Shown: positions 35,347 to 44,246, counted from the stretch's first letter. The stretch is 64,000 nt of DNA from G963667675 sp963667675 (GCA_963667675.1 OY763929.1:1-64000); one strand, 5' to 3'. Notes: a model not told the origin generated them from the letters alone. Numbers and translations: made by a program.

Positions 35347-36591
35347 CTAGGCTTCCTCGGTCACCTCGGCTTCCACCGGCTTGTTGGTGGCCGGATCCAC
35401 CTCGAAGGGGCTGTAAAGCTCCAACTCCTTGGCCATCTCGTGTATGGCCGGGATGACCTCTTCACCTTTCAGGCGGAGACTGCGCATGGTGTCCTCGTGG
35501 GTCATGGAGCCGTCGCCGTCCCATAGGAAGATGCTGCCAGGCCTCAGGTACTCCAGCACGTGGCGAATTTTGGGTATTACCGTCTTGGGCGTGCCCGAGA
35601 TGATGCTGTAGCTGGTGGTCTGGTCTTCGTAGGCGACACCCTCGCCCGCCCGGCCCGCGACTAACGCGGAACGAGTGGGGAGCAGCCCCCTGCGTTGGGT
35701 GTGGCCGGGAAGACTCATGATGGCATTGTTGTTGGTGCCCTCGTTGCCGGCCAGGAATGGATTGCTGGGGCCCTGCACGTACTTCCTGCCTACCTCGTCG
35801 GCCAACTCCTCAGTTTCGTCCACGTGCACCTTGAACACGTAAGCCGTGTTCTGGGTCCCGGCCTCGTACCCCAGCTCCGCGGCGGTGTCTTTGTACAACT
35901 GGAAGCACTGCTTGGTCGGCTCCAGAGCGGTGGCCAGCATGACGTATGGGTAGCGGTGCTCGGCAGCCCAGGTCACCGTCCTGGGGCTGGCGATGCCGGG
36001 AATCCAGACCGGGGGGTGAGGCTTCTGGTAGGGCATGGCCCAGGGGTTCACGTAGCGGTACTGGTAGTGCTTGCCCTCCCAGCGGAACGGGCCCGGCGTG
36101 GTCCATGCCTTGATGATAAAGTCGTGGGCTTCCTGGAACCGCTCCCAGTTATGGGCCGGAGGGGCGTTGTGGGCGATGCTCTCACGGCCGGTGCCCCGTA
36201 CAAAACCCGACACCAGGCGGCCGCGGGAAATCATGTCGATTATCGACAGTTGCTCCACCAGCCACAATGGGTCTTCCCAGATGGGCAGGATGTTGCCCAG
36301 CAGGACGATTTTGGCTTTCTTGGACTGGCGGGCATATATCGCCGCCTCCAGGTTCATCACGCTGCCCATGCAGAAGGGGGTGCTGTGGTGCTCGTTGATG
36401 TTGATGGCGTCGAACCCGACCTCCTCGGCGTACAGGTACTCGTCTATGTAGCGGTTGTAGAGCTCGGCCCCCAGCTTGGAGTCGTAACTCTCGTTGCTCA
36501 GAGTCAGGTCCTTGATGGGCAGTCCGGTAGCGCCGAAATAGCCCGACGCCGGGTCCTGATAGGGGCGCTCGGTGACGTGACCGATGAACAT
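35347..36591 (-). CDS. Luciferase-like flavin monooxygenase, tandem copy C
   Basis: The 414-residue protein is the most downstream of three near-identical paralogues. All begin MFIGHVTERPYQDP and keep GFDAININEHHSTPFCMG, AKIVLLGNILPIW and GRLVSGFVRG. The most divergent segment is around residues 290-315 (SLPGHTQRRGLLPTRSALV) and the C-terminal tail. Reduced flavin and oxygen are expected co-substrates; the organic substrate is unknown. GGAGAAG precedes the ATG. It has its own promoter, 70 bp upstream. Confidence 0.88.
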   Translation of the reverse strand: MFIGHVTERPYQDPASGYFGATGLPIKDLTLSNESYDSKLGAELYNRYIDEYLYAEEVGFDAININEHHSTPFCMGSVMNLEAAIYARQSKKAKIVLLGNILPIWEDPLWLVEQLSIIDMISRGRLVSGFVRGTGRESIAHNAPPAHNWERFQEAHDFIIKAWTTPGPFRWEGKHYQYRYVNPWAMPYQKPHPPVWIPGIASPRTVTWAAEHRYPYVMLATALEPTKQCFQLYKDTAAELGYEAGTQNTAYVFKVHVDETEELADEVGRKYVQGPSNPFLAGNEGTNNNAIMSLPGHTQRRGLLPTRSALVAGRAGEGVAYEDQTTSYSIISGTPKTVIPKIRHVLEYLRPGSIFLWDGDGSMTHEDTMRSLRLKGEEVIPAIHEMAKELELYSPFEVDPATNKPVEAEVTEEA

Positions 36592-36662
36592 CTACTTCTC
36601 CTCGAGGGGCAGGGATCGGCGCAGGCAAACCCTACCCGTGTCAGCGTCTAGGTGACTTTGCT

Positions 36663-36691
36663 ATGGTAGCAATACGACAGACTGGGGTCAA
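36663..36691 (-). promoter_or_regulatory. Promoter of monooxygenase copy C
   Basis: Minus strand TTGACC (36686-36691), 17-bp spacer, TACCAT (36663-36668), followed by AGC. The same spacing and -10 box occur at the two sister genes. Confidence 0.65.
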
Positions 36692-36722
36692 TCGCAGGCG
36701 AGGCCGATGGGTGAAGCAGACT

Positions 36723-37979
36723 TTATGCCTGCCCCTCGGCGACGGGCTCGGGCTCTATCCGCTTGTTGGTGGCCGGGTCCACCTCGAAGGGGCTGTAAAG
36801 CTCCATTTCCTTGGCCATCTCGTGTATGGCTGGCAGCACTTCCTCGCCCTTCAAGCGTAAGCTGCGCATGGTGTCCTCGTGGGTCATGGCCCCGTCGCCG
36901 TCCCATAGGAAGATGCTGCCGGGCCGCAGGTATTCCAGCACGTGGCGAATCTTGGGTATGACCGTCTTGGGCGTGCCCGAGATGATGCTGTAGTTTTCAA
37001 TCTGCTCCTCGTAGGGACGGGCGCCCGACCCTCCGCCCCGGGCCATGGTCTGCACCTTGGAGGTGGGGAGCCGCGCGGTGCGGGACCGCAGCCCCGGCAG
37101 GTTGACGATGGCAACGTTACTGGAGCCCTCGTTGCCGGCCAGGAAGGGGTTGCTGGGACCCTGCACGAACTTCCGGCCCACCTCCTCGGCCAGCTCCTCC
37201 GTCTCGTCCACGTGCACCTTGAACACGTAGGCCGTGTTCTGTGTCCCGGCCTCGTACCCCAGCTCCGCAGCGGTGTCCCGGTACAGTTGGAAGCTCTGCT
37301 TGGTGGGCTCCATTTCGGTGGCCAGCATGACGTATGGGTAGCGGTGCTCGGCAGCCCACTGCACCGTCCTGACGCTGGCGATACCGGGTATCCAGATGGG
37401 CGGGTGGGGCTTCTGGTAGGGCATGGCCCAGGGGTTCACGTAGCGGTACTGGTAGTGCTTGCCTTCCCAGCGGAAGGGGCCAGGGGTTGTCCAGGCCTTG
37501 ATGATGAAGTCGTGGGCTTCCTGGAACCGTTCCCAGTTGTTGGCCGGCGGCGCGTTGTGGGAGATTTGCTCTCGCCCGCCGCCCCGCACAAAGCCCGACA
37601 CCAGGCGGCCCCGGGAGATCATGTCGATTATAGATAGCTGCTCCACCAGCCACAGGGGGTCGTCCCAGATTGGCAGGATGTTGCCCAGCAGGACTATCTT
37701 GGCCTTCTTGGACTGGCGGGCGTAGATGGCGGCTTCCAGGTTCATGACGCCGCCCATGCAGAAGGGCGTGCTGTGGTGCTCGTTGATGTTAATCGCGTCG
37801 AAGCCGACCTCCTCGGCGTACAGGTACTCGTCGATATACCGGTTGTACAGCTCGGCGCCCAGCTTGGAGTTGTAAATCTCGTTACTGAGCGTCAGGTCCT
37901 TGATGGGGAGTCCGGCAGCGCCGAAATACCCCGACGTGGGGTCCTGATAGGGGCGCTCGGTGACGTGACCTATGAACAT
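36723..37979 (-). CDS. Luciferase-like flavin monooxygenase, tandem copy B
   Basis: The 418-residue protein is the middle paralogue. Relative to copy C it has SGARPYEEQIENYSIISG in the variable loop and a tail ERIEPEPVAEGQA-like sequence. Core motifs are identical to the family (AININEHHSTPFCMG, YRYVNPWAMPYQKPHPP). AAGGAGAAG precedes the ATG. Its upstream leader is similar to that of copy A, including CCCCGG-rich sequence just before the ribosome site. Confidence 0.88.
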   Translation of the reverse strand: MFIGHVTERPYQDPTSGYFGAAGLPIKDLTLSNEIYNSKLGAELYNRYIDEYLYAEEVGFDAININEHHSTPFCMGGVMNLEAAIYARQSKKAKIVLLGNILPIWDDPLWLVEQLSIIDMISRGRLVSGFVRGGGREQISHNAPPANNWERFQEAHDFIIKAWTTPGPFRWEGKHYQYRYVNPWAMPYQKPHPPIWIPGIASVRTVQWAAEHRYPYVMLATEMEPTKQSFQLYRDTAAELGYEAGTQNTAYVFKVHVDETEELAEEVGRKFVQGPSNPFLAGNEGSSNVAIVNLPGLRSRTARLPTSKVQTMARGGGSGARPYEEQIENYSIISGTPKTVIPKIRHVLEYLRPGSIFLWDGDGAMTHEDTMRSLRLKGEEVLPAIHEMAKEMELYSPFEVDPATNKRIEPEPVAEGQA

Positions 37980-38050
37980 GGGCTTCTCCTTCCATAGCCG
38001 GGGGAACCAGGGGCAATTGCTGCACGCGTCTGAGTCTTTGGATCTCTGCT

Positions 38051-38079
38051 ATGGTAGCGATACACGGGCCTGTGGTCAA
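38051..38079 (-). promoter_or_regulatory. Promoter of monooxygenase copy B
   Basis: Minus strand TTGACC (38074-38079), 17-bp spacer, TACCAT (38051-38056). Confidence 0.65.
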
Positions 38080-38197
38080 ACGCAGGCGAGGGCGCTGCAT
38101 CACGCCGTTCCGGCTAGGAGGCGGGGATCCAGGGGCTGGGCCTTGGGCTTGGTCCCTGTTTAATGAAGTAGCGGAAAATGGCGGAGGGTCTGGGCCC

Positions 38198-38419
38198 TTA
38201 GCACTCAGAGCAGACTATCCGGCAATTCTCGGCGGTCTCGGGACCGTCCTCCTGCACCGGGCGAACGTCCCATCCCCACTGGCCGGACTTGCCCCTGCTG
38301 GGAAAGCCGAGCATGGCATTGCACCGGTCACCGCCATGGGCGCATTCCGCCGCCTGGCATTCGCACTTGCTTCCCGCCCGTATCCAGGCTTCCTGTACTA
38401 CGTCGCCGGGGAATTCCAT
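38198..38419 (-). CDS. Small HNH-like Cys-rich protein, truncated and probably not a nuclease
   Basis: A 73-residue ORF with a good ribosome site (CGAGGTGGAAC) upstream of the ATG. It has Cys19, Cys21, Cys26, Cys33, Cys66, Cys70 and Cys73 and the end NCRIVCSEC. The pattern resembles small HNH-type zinc proteins (W-x-H-H ... GPxTxxNC ... CxxCH), but the His pair is replaced (WGWDVRPV) and the protein stops just after the last Cys. It lies between two monooxygenase copies. It may be a remnant of an HNH gene or a small zinc-binding protein. Confidence 0.55.
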   Translation of the reverse strand: MEFPGDVVQEAWIRAGSKCECQAAECAHGGDRCNAMLGFPSRGKSGQWGWDVRPVQEDGPETAENCRIVCSEC

Positions 38420-38503
38420 TGTTCCACCTCGAAACGGAGAATCATCCGCAGCGGGGACGCAACGATTATCTCGACAAGGGATTCCCGATGGGTGAAGTCT
38501 CTT

Positions 38504-39769
38504 TTATGCTTGTTCTTTGGCGGGTTCGGCGGCAGGCTCGGGCTCTACCCGCTTGTTGGTGGCCGGGTCTACCTCGAAGGGGCTGTAAAGCTCCAATTCC
38601 TTGGCCATCTCGTGTATGGCCGGGAGCACTTCCTCGCCCTTCAACCGCAGGCTGCGCATGGTGTCCTCATGGCTCATGGAGCCGTCGCCGTCCCACAAGA
38701 AAATGCTGCCGGGCCGCAGGTATTCCAGCACGTGGCGAATCTTGGGTATCACTGTCTTGGGCGTTCCCGAGATGATGCTGTACTTTTCGATCTGTTCTTC
38801 GTAGGGACGCTGGCCCGATCCCCCGCCGCGGGCAACGGTCTGCACATTGCGAGTGGGGAGCAGGGCGCTTCGGGACCGCAATCCCGGCAGCATAGTGGTG
38901 GCCAGGTTGTTGGTCCCCTCGTTGCCGGCCAGGAAGGGGTTGCTGGGGCCCTGCACGAACTTCCGGCCCACCTCGTCGGCCAACTCTTCCGTCTCGTCTA
39001 CGTGCACCTTGAACACGTAGGCCGTGTTCTGAGTCCCGGCCTCGTACCCCAACTCCGCGGCAGTGTCCCGGTATAGCTGGTAGGACTGCTTGGTGGGCTC
39101 CAACTCGGTGGCCAGCATGACGTAGGGGTAGCGGTGCTCGGCAGCCCACTGCACCGTCCTGACGCTGGCGATGCCGGGAATCCAGACCGGGGGGTGGGGT
39201 TTCTGGTAGGGCATGGCCCAGGGATTCACGTAGCGGTACTGGTAATGCTTGCCCTCCCAGCGGAAGGGGCCGGGGGTGGTCCACGCCTTGATGATGAAGT
39301 CGTGGGCCTCCTCGAACCGCTCCCAGTTATTCGCTGGAGGCGCGTTGTGGGAGATGCTCTCACGCCCTCCTCCACGCACGAAGCCCGACACCAGGCGGCC
39401 CCGGGAAATCATGTCGATTATGGACAACTGCTCAACCAGCCACAGGGGGTCGTCCCAAATCGGCAGGATGTTGCCCAGCAGGACTATCTTGGCATTCTTG
39501 GACTGGCGGGCATATATGGCCGCCTCCAGGTTCATCACCCCGCCCATGCAGAAGGGCGTGCTGTGGTGCTCGTTGATGTTGATGGCGTCGAAGCCCACTT
39601 CCTCAGCGTAAAGGTACTCGTCGATGTAGCGGTTGTAGAGTTCGGCGCCCAGCTTGGAGTCGTATATCTCGTTGCTGAGAGTCAGGTCTTTGATGGGAAG
39701 TCCGGCAGCGCCAAAATACCCCGATGCGGGGTCCTGATAGGGGCGCTCGGTGACGTGACCGATGAACAT
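38504..39769 (-). CDS. Luciferase-like flavin monooxygenase, tandem copy A
   Basis: The 421-residue protein is the upstream-most paralogue of the trio. Its variable loop reads SALLPTRNVQTVARGGGSGQ, and its tail is VEPEPAAEPAKEQA. Conserved motifs match copies B and C. AAGGAGAAG precedes the ATG. It has its own promoter at 39840-39868. Together the trio looks like a recent local expansion. Confidence 0.88.
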   Translation of the reverse strand: MFIGHVTERPYQDPASGYFGAAGLPIKDLTLSNEIYDSKLGAELYNRYIDEYLYAEEVGFDAININEHHSTPFCMGGVMNLEAAIYARQSKNAKIVLLGNILPIWDDPLWLVEQLSIIDMISRGRLVSGFVRGGGRESISHNAPPANNWERFEEAHDFIIKAWTTPGPFRWEGKHYQYRYVNPWAMPYQKPHPPVWIPGIASVRTVQWAAEHRYPYVMLATELEPTKQSYQLYRDTAAELGYEAGTQNTAYVFKVHVDETEELADEVGRKFVQGPSNPFLAGNEGTNNLATTMLPGLRSRSALLPTRNVQTVARGGGSGQRPYEEQIEKYSIISGTPKTVIPKIRHVLEYLRPGSIFLWDGDGSMSHEDTMRSLRLKGEEVLPAIHEMAKELELYSPFEVDPATNKRVEPEPAAEPAKEQA

Positions 39770-39839
39770 CTACTTCTCCTTCCGTAGCCGGGGGAACCAG
39801 GAACAATCCCTGCGTGGGACAGCTTCGATAACGTTGGCT

Positions 39840-39868
39840 ATGGTAGCAACGCCGTCCGGCAGCGTCAA
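39840..39868 (-). promoter_or_regulatory. Promoter of monooxygenase copy A
   Basis: Minus strand TTGACG (39863-39868), 17-bp spacer, TACCAT (39840-39845). Confidence 0.65.
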
Positions 39869-39917
39869 GCAGATTTAGCTGCTAAGACAGTCGGCCCCAG
39901 GGAGAGATGAAACGTGC

Positions 39918-40736
39918 TCAGTAATAGACAGAGTCTCCGGTGCCGCCGCCGGCCATGATGACCTCGCCGGTGACGGCCCAGGCCTTGTCGGAAGCCAGGA
40001 AAGCCGCCAGGTATGCGATCTCCGAGGCGTCCACCATACGGCAGATCGCGTTGCCACTGGGCGAGCCTGGGGCGAACATGCGCTCCTCCTGCTCCTCCGG
40101 CGTGACGCCCTCGTCAAGGGCCAGGCTGGCCAGCATTTCCGGCGTGCGCTCGGTGCGGGTGGCGCCGGGGTGGATGCAATTGACCGTGATGCCATGCCTG
40201 CCAAGCTGGAGGGAGAGGGTCTTGGTCATGTGCACCAGGGACACGTTGCGCGCCCCTCCGCTGAGGTTGCCGGCCCGGCGGGCGTTGCCGCCGCTGATGT
40301 TGATGATGCGGCCCCATCCCTGTTCCTTCAGGAATGGGATTGCGGCGCGGGCGCAGCGCAGCGACCCCACGTACTTCACGTGGAAGTCGTACATCAGGTC
40401 GTCATCGTTGACCGTCTCGATGGGGCCCTTGGCGCCAGGCGAGCCGCCGGGATACGACCCGCTATTGACCAGCACGTGCAGTCCACCCAGCTTATCCGCA
40501 GCTTCAGCTACCACCCGGTCCACCTGCTCCTTGCTGGTCACGTCCATGGGCAGGGGCAGCACCCGCCGCCCCGTTTCCTGGGCGATTTCTTTGGCCGTTT
40601 CTTCGAGGGCAGCCTGGGTACGGGCGGCTACGGCCACGTCTGCCCCCTCCCGCGCCAACTGGCGCGCGATGGCCTTGCCGATGCCCTTGCTGCCGCCAAC
40701 CACCAGGGCTCGTTTGCCTTGCAGTCCAAAGTCCAT
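39918..40736 (-). CDS. Atypical short-chain dehydrogenase/reductase lacking the YxxxK pair
   Basis: The 272-residue SDR has a good cofactor motif VVGGSKGIG (about 12-20), SGSYPGG in place of NNAG, and Ser148 in IINISGG. At the catalytic site it reads GGARNVSLVHMTKTL: alignment with the SDR at 10667-11476 places Gly160 at the Tyr and Asn164 at the Lys position. It probably binds NAD(P) but cannot use the classical proton relay. Similar G-x-R-N SDR variants exist in my memory of the family. GGAGGC precedes the start. Confidence 0.85.
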   Translation of the reverse strand: MDFGLQGKRALVVGGSKGIGKAIARQLAREGADVAVAARTQAALEETAKEIAQETGRRVLPLPMDVTSKEQVDRVVAEAADKLGGLHVLVNSGSYPGGSPGAKGPIETVNDDDLMYDFHVKYVGSLRCARAAIPFLKEQGWGRIINISGGNARRAGNLSGGARNVSLVHMTKTLSLQLGRHGITVNCIHPGATRTERTPEMLASLALDEGVTPEEQEERMFAPGSPSGNAICRMVDASEIAYLAAFLASDKAWAVTGEVIMAGGGTGDSVYY

Positions 40737-41024
40737 GTCGTGTGCCTCCAGTTACAAGAATATGTGGCTTGCAGACCGAGAAATCAGGGACGCCTCGAGG
40801 GCAACTGCCCCCTCCAACACTAGGGAGCGTCCCACGGATAGTATAAGCCATGGTCTATCGGCTGGGGTCCGCCGAAAACGGATACCCGGACAGCAGTGTC
40901 GAATCAGGAATCGTAATGGGCCGTTCTGACGCTAAATCCCTTCCCAAAACTGCCAAAATATGGTAGATTGGAATACGGTCATAGATAACTGGCCCCATGG
41001 CTTGACCTAAGTAAGGTAAACACC

Positions 41025-41072
41025 CTGGTGATCAGTTATAGCCAAACATTCAAGCTTTAAGGAGATCACCAG
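41025..41072 (+). promoter_or_regulatory. Possible leader hairpin covering the start region of the zinc-ribbon gene
   Basis: A 9-bp perfect inverted repeat, CTGGTGATC (41025-41033) and GATCACCAG (41064-41072), brackets 30 nt. The 3' arm occupies the space between the AAGGAG ribosome site and the GTG start. The gap 40737-41024 upstream shows no gene; I see no convincing promoter in it. Confidence 0.45.
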
Positions 41073-41407
41073 TGGCTTTTGAAGACCGGACTCTTACCTG
41101 TGTGGAGTGCAACCAGAGTTTCATATTCTCTGCTGACGACCAGCAGTATCATGCGGACAAGGGCTATACCAACGAGCCCAAGCGGTGCCCCAGTTGCCGC
41201 CAGGCCCGGCGGGCCAACCGCGGCTACGACGGCGGATTCGGCGGCGGCTTCGGCGGCGGACGGCGGGAGATGCACCCCGTAGTCTGCGCCGAGTGCGGCA
41301 AGGACGCCGAGGTGCCGTTCATACCCAGGGGCGACAGGCCGGTATACTGCAACGACTGCTACCGGCAGCAGAGCCCCAGGAGCGGCGACAGGCAGTACCG
41401 CTACTAG
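41072..41407 (+). CDS. Small zinc-ribbon protein with two CxxC-x(n)-CxxC units
   Basis: The 111-residue protein has two zinc ribbons: CVECNQ with CPSCRQ (about 11-47), and CAECGK with CNDCYR (about 72-97), joined by a Gly-rich linker GFGGGFGGG. The first unit matches the probable zinc-binding domain of the zf-trcl kind, common in Chloroflexota; the second is a CxxC-paired ribbon. A nucleic-acid-binding role is likely. It starts with GTG after AAGGAG. A terminator follows at 41446. Confidence 0.8.
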   Translation: MAFEDRTLTCVECNQSFIFSADDQQYHADKGYTNEPKRCPSCRQARRANRGYDGGFGGGFGGGRREMHPVVCAECGKDAEVPFIPRGDRPVYCNDCYRQQSPRSGDRQYRY

Positions 41408-41445
41408 GACTCAGCCCGCAAGGGCGGTCCAAAAGTAGAAACTAG

Positions 41446-41473
41446 AAGGGCCGACGCGTATGCGCCGGCCCTT
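41446..41473 (+). terminator. Terminator after the zinc-ribbon gene
   Basis: An imperfect 12-bp stem (AAGGGCCG at one side and CGGCCCTT at the other, with a single mismatch near the loop) followed by TCTCTA. It also lies 26 bp before the end of the minus-strand gene at 41500, so it may work in both directions. Confidence 0.6.
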
Positions 41474-41499
41474 TCTCTATGGACACGAACAGGGAACGC

Positions 41500-42426
41500 C
41501 TACTTGTGGAACAGGGGCAGAATCTCGCTCCCCATGATGTCCAGTTGTTCCACGGTCTCGTTCCCCTGGCATAGGGGACGGACCACTATCTTGGAGGCTC
41601 CGGCATCGATATAACCCTGGATGGCCTCGGCGACGCGGTCAGGCGGGCCCAGGGCGCTGTACTCGGTGAAGTGGGCGTCGGGCCGGTGGCGGGTGACGTA
41701 TCGATGGGCCACAGCCTCGGTCTTCTGAGCGTCGGGGGATATGTAGTACCCCACCAAGGCGCCTATGTGGTCCTCCTCGATGGTCCGCCCGTACTCCGCT
41801 GCGGTGTCGAAGATGATTTCGGCTCCGTCGCTTACCTCACGGGGCGTCGCTCCGGATACCAGCCAGCCATCGCCGACGCGGCCCACCCGCCGGGCGGCGG
41901 CCTCGCTGCGGCCGCCGATCCACACCGGCGGCGAAGGCTGGAAACAGGGCTTGGGCGTTACCGACACGTTATGACAAGTGAAGAACTCGCCCTCGTGGGT
42001 GACGTCGTCCTCCTCCCACAGGCGTCGCATGAGCCTGACGGCCTCCTCGGTGCGGGCTCCGCGGCGGGCTTTGGACACGCCGCAGGCCTCGTATTCCTCG
42101 GGCTCTTCCTGCCCCAGGCCCACCGCAGGCAGCATTCTGCCCTTGGACAGGAAGTCCAGGGTGGCGATTTGCTTGGCCAGCACCACCGGGTTGCGCAGGG
42201 GCATGGCCAACACGCTGGTGCCGAACTTCATCCGCTCTGAATAGACGGCCGCCATGGACAGGGCAACCATGGGCTCCAGGCTGAAGCGGTCGCTGACTAT
42301 GCGGTCGCTGAGCCAGATGGAGTCGTAGCCATACTTGTCGCCGACCTCCACCAACTGCTTCAGGTAGTCCGGACTCTCGCCGCCCTCACCATAGGCCCCC
42401 GGCATGTACCCGATGGCAATGCTCAT
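41500..42426 (-). CDS. LLM class F420/FMN-dependent oxidoreductase
   Basis: The 308-residue protein has YGYDSIWLSDRIV, FGTSVLAMPLRNPVVLAKQIATLDFL and GRMLPAVGLGQEE, and ends with DAGASKIVVRP. The shorter length and LVEVGDKYGYDSIWLSDR-type start are typical of F420-type LLM enzymes. It follows the epimerase gene by 62 bp and probably shares its transcript. Cofactor and substrate cannot be settled from sequence. Confidence 0.83.
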   Translation of the reverse strand: MSIAIGYMPGAYGEGGESPDYLKQLVEVGDKYGYDSIWLSDRIVSDRFSLEPMVALSMAAVYSERMKFGTSVLAMPLRNPVVLAKQIATLDFLSKGRMLPAVGLGQEEPEEYEACGVSKARRGARTEEAVRLMRRLWEEDDVTHEGEFFTCHNVSVTPKPCFQPSPPVWIGGRSEAAARRVGRVGDGWLVSGATPREVSDGAEIIFDTAAEYGRTIEEDHIGALVGYYISPDAQKTEAVAHRYVTRHRPDAHFTEYSALGPPDRVAEAIQGYIDAGASKIVVRPLCQGNETVEQLDIMGSEILPLFHK

Positions 42427-42488
42427 GCTATTCCCTCGTTATCGTCATTTCGCCGGCGCGGGGGCCAGGCATCCCGGGAGCCGGCAGG

Positions 42489-43430
42489 CTACCCGCTAAT
42501 GAGCGGCAAGCCCGCTTCAGCTCTGGCGTCGTTGATGTGCTCCAGTATCCGCACCGACAGCGGCGCCAGTTCGTAGCCTATGTCGGCCAGCATGCGGCTG
42601 TTGTCCACCAGGTATATGTGGGGCACCACCTGGTCTCCCATGGTGATCCTGCCTTCGGGGACATGGGACAGCACCAGGTCGGCCATGCCCCGAATGGTCG
42701 TCATGTGGCCGCCGCTGATGTAGACCCGGTGGTTCAACCGGCCGCTGAGGGCCACCCTCACGAATATCTCCGCCGCATCCTCGGCGTGAATCATGGAGCA
42801 GGGCTCGTTCTGGTCGAAGGGCATGTCCACCGGCTTGCCCACCGCGGGCAGGGAAATCAGCAGCCCGCCGATCATGCCGGTCATGCCGGTGACCCGGCCG
42901 TGGCCGAATACGGTGCAAATACGGACTCCCCGGAGGTCCAGGCCGTAGCGTTCGGTGTACCTTCCGGCGCTGTAGTCGTTGACCGCCTTGGTCATGCCGT
43001 AGACGTTCACCGGGCCGATGTGGTCGTCTTCGTGCACAGGCCTCTCGCCGAAGGTCTCCTGCACGCCGTACACCGCTATGGAACTCGCGTAGACCACCCT
43101 TTCCAGGCCGGTCCAGCGGGCCACCTCGAACACGTTGTTGGTGCCCTGGATGTTGACGTGCATCCCGAAATGGGGCCGCTCCTCGGTGTCCGGCGGCAGC
43201 AGCGCCGCCATGTGGATGACCCTGGTAACGCCGTGGAGGTTGACCGCCTCCAACAGGTGCGGGATCTGGGTCACGTCTCCCCGGTACACCTGTATGCGGT
43301 CCAGGTAAGGGGCAAGATTGGCCCGGGGCGGCGTCATGTCGAAACAGACGACGTCTTCGCCCCGCTCAAGAAGCTTGCGGACAATCTTTGCGCCGATGAA
43401 GCCGGCGCCGCCGGTAACCATGACGGACAT
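42489..43430 (-). CDS. NAD-dependent epimerase/dehydratase
   Basis: The 313-residue extended SDR begins MSVMVTGGAGFIGAKIVRKL (GxxGxxG), has DVTQIPHLLEAV, HMAALLPPDTE, ASSIAVYG and the catalytic YGMTKAVND (YxxxK). It should act on a nucleotide sugar or a related carbonyl compound. It lies upstream of the LLM oxidoreductase. Confidence 0.85.
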   Translation of the reverse strand: MSVMVTGGAGFIGAKIVRKLLERGEDVVCFDMTPPRANLAPYLDRIQVYRGDVTQIPHLLEAVNLHGVTRVIHMAALLPPDTEERPHFGMHVNIQGTNNVFEVARWTGLERVVYASSIAVYGVQETFGERPVHEDDHIGPVNVYGMTKAVNDYSAGRYTERYGLDLRGVRICTVFGHGRVTGMTGMIGGLLISLPAVGKPVDMPFDQNEPCSMIHAEDAAEIFVRVALSGRLNHRVYISGGHMTTIRGMADLVLSHVPEGRITMGDQVVPHIYLVDNSRMLADIGYELAPLSVRILEHINDARAEAGLPLISG

Positions 43431-43515
43431 CGGGAGAGCCTCTGGGTCCTGGTGCAGACTGGGATGCGCCGTAGCATATCACAAACAGCGGCGGCCCAGC
43501 CCCAGCGACGCCGGG

Positions 43516-44238
43516 CTACAGCGGCCGCTTGACCGGCATGCCCGGCCGCCGGGGGTACCGCGCGGGCGTGGTCTCAACCTTGTCCACGGTCACGATCACC
43601 CGGCCGTCGTCCAGCCCCGGAAGCTGCACCGGGTGAATATCGCCCATGCGGCCTCCCAAGGCTTCCAGTGCGTTGGACGCACCGTCGATTTCCCGTTGGA
43701 CGTTGCGCTTCAGGAGCGCCGCCCTGCCGCCGACTTGGCAAAAGGGCAGCGTGTACTCCAAGAGGACGGGCAGCTTGGCCACGCCCCGGCTAACCGCCAG
43801 ATCGAAGCTCTCTCGCAGTTCCGCGTCATGGGCCAGCTCCTCAGAGCGGCCAGTCAGCACGTCCACACCAGACAAGCCCAGCAGGTTTACCAGGTGTTCC
43901 AAGAAACGGGTTTTCTTACCGGCCGACTCAACCAATGTGAGGTGAATATCGGGAAGGGCCAGTTTCAGGGGCAGGCCGGGAAATCCTGCGCCCGCTCCCA
44001 CGTCGACCACCCTGAGGCCCGCCGTTGGGCCGCCGCCGACAACGGAGTACAGGCTAAGGGAGTCCAGGAAGTGCTTGACCTGTACCTCCCGGTACTCGGC
44101 GACTGCGGTCAGGTTCACCCGCCGGTTCCAGTCCGCAAGTTCGCGGTGGTACGCCTGGAACTGCTCGAGCTGTCCGGCGGTAAGCCGCAAGCCCAGTTCG
44201 GAGGCTCCCCGTTCCAACAGCTCCATCGACTGAGACAT
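43516..44238 (-). CDS. rsmG: 16S rRNA (guanine-N7)-methyltransferase RsmG
   Basis: The 240-residue enzyme has ELADWNRRVNLTAV, HFLDSL, the SAM-binding VVDVGAGAGFPGLPLKLALP and ESAGKKTRFLEHL, all hallmarks of RsmG (GidB), which methylates G527 of 16S rRNA. The TATAAT at 44247-44252 lies only 8 nt upstream of the ATG and no ribosome site is seen, so the transcript may be leaderless. The C-terminus (about 30 residues) continues with a Pro/Arg-rich extension. Confidence 0.95.
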   Translation of the reverse strand: MSQSMELLERGASELGLRLTAGQLEQFQAYHRELADWNRRVNLTAVAEYREVQVKHFLDSLSLYSVVGGGPTAGLRVVDVGAGAGFPGLPLKLALPDIHLTLVESAGKKTRFLEHLVNLLGLSGVDVLTGRSEELAHDAELRESFDLAVSRGVAKLPVLLEYTLPFCQVGGRAALLKRNVQREIDGASNALEALGGRMGDIHPVQLPGLDDGRVIVTVDKVETTPARYPRRPGMPVKRPL

Positions 44239-44246
44239 AGATTGCC

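Noticed and set aside
35347..39769. Single operon for the three monooxygenases
   Set aside because: Each has its own promoter and gaps of 131 and 524 bp separate them, so independent transcription is better supported.
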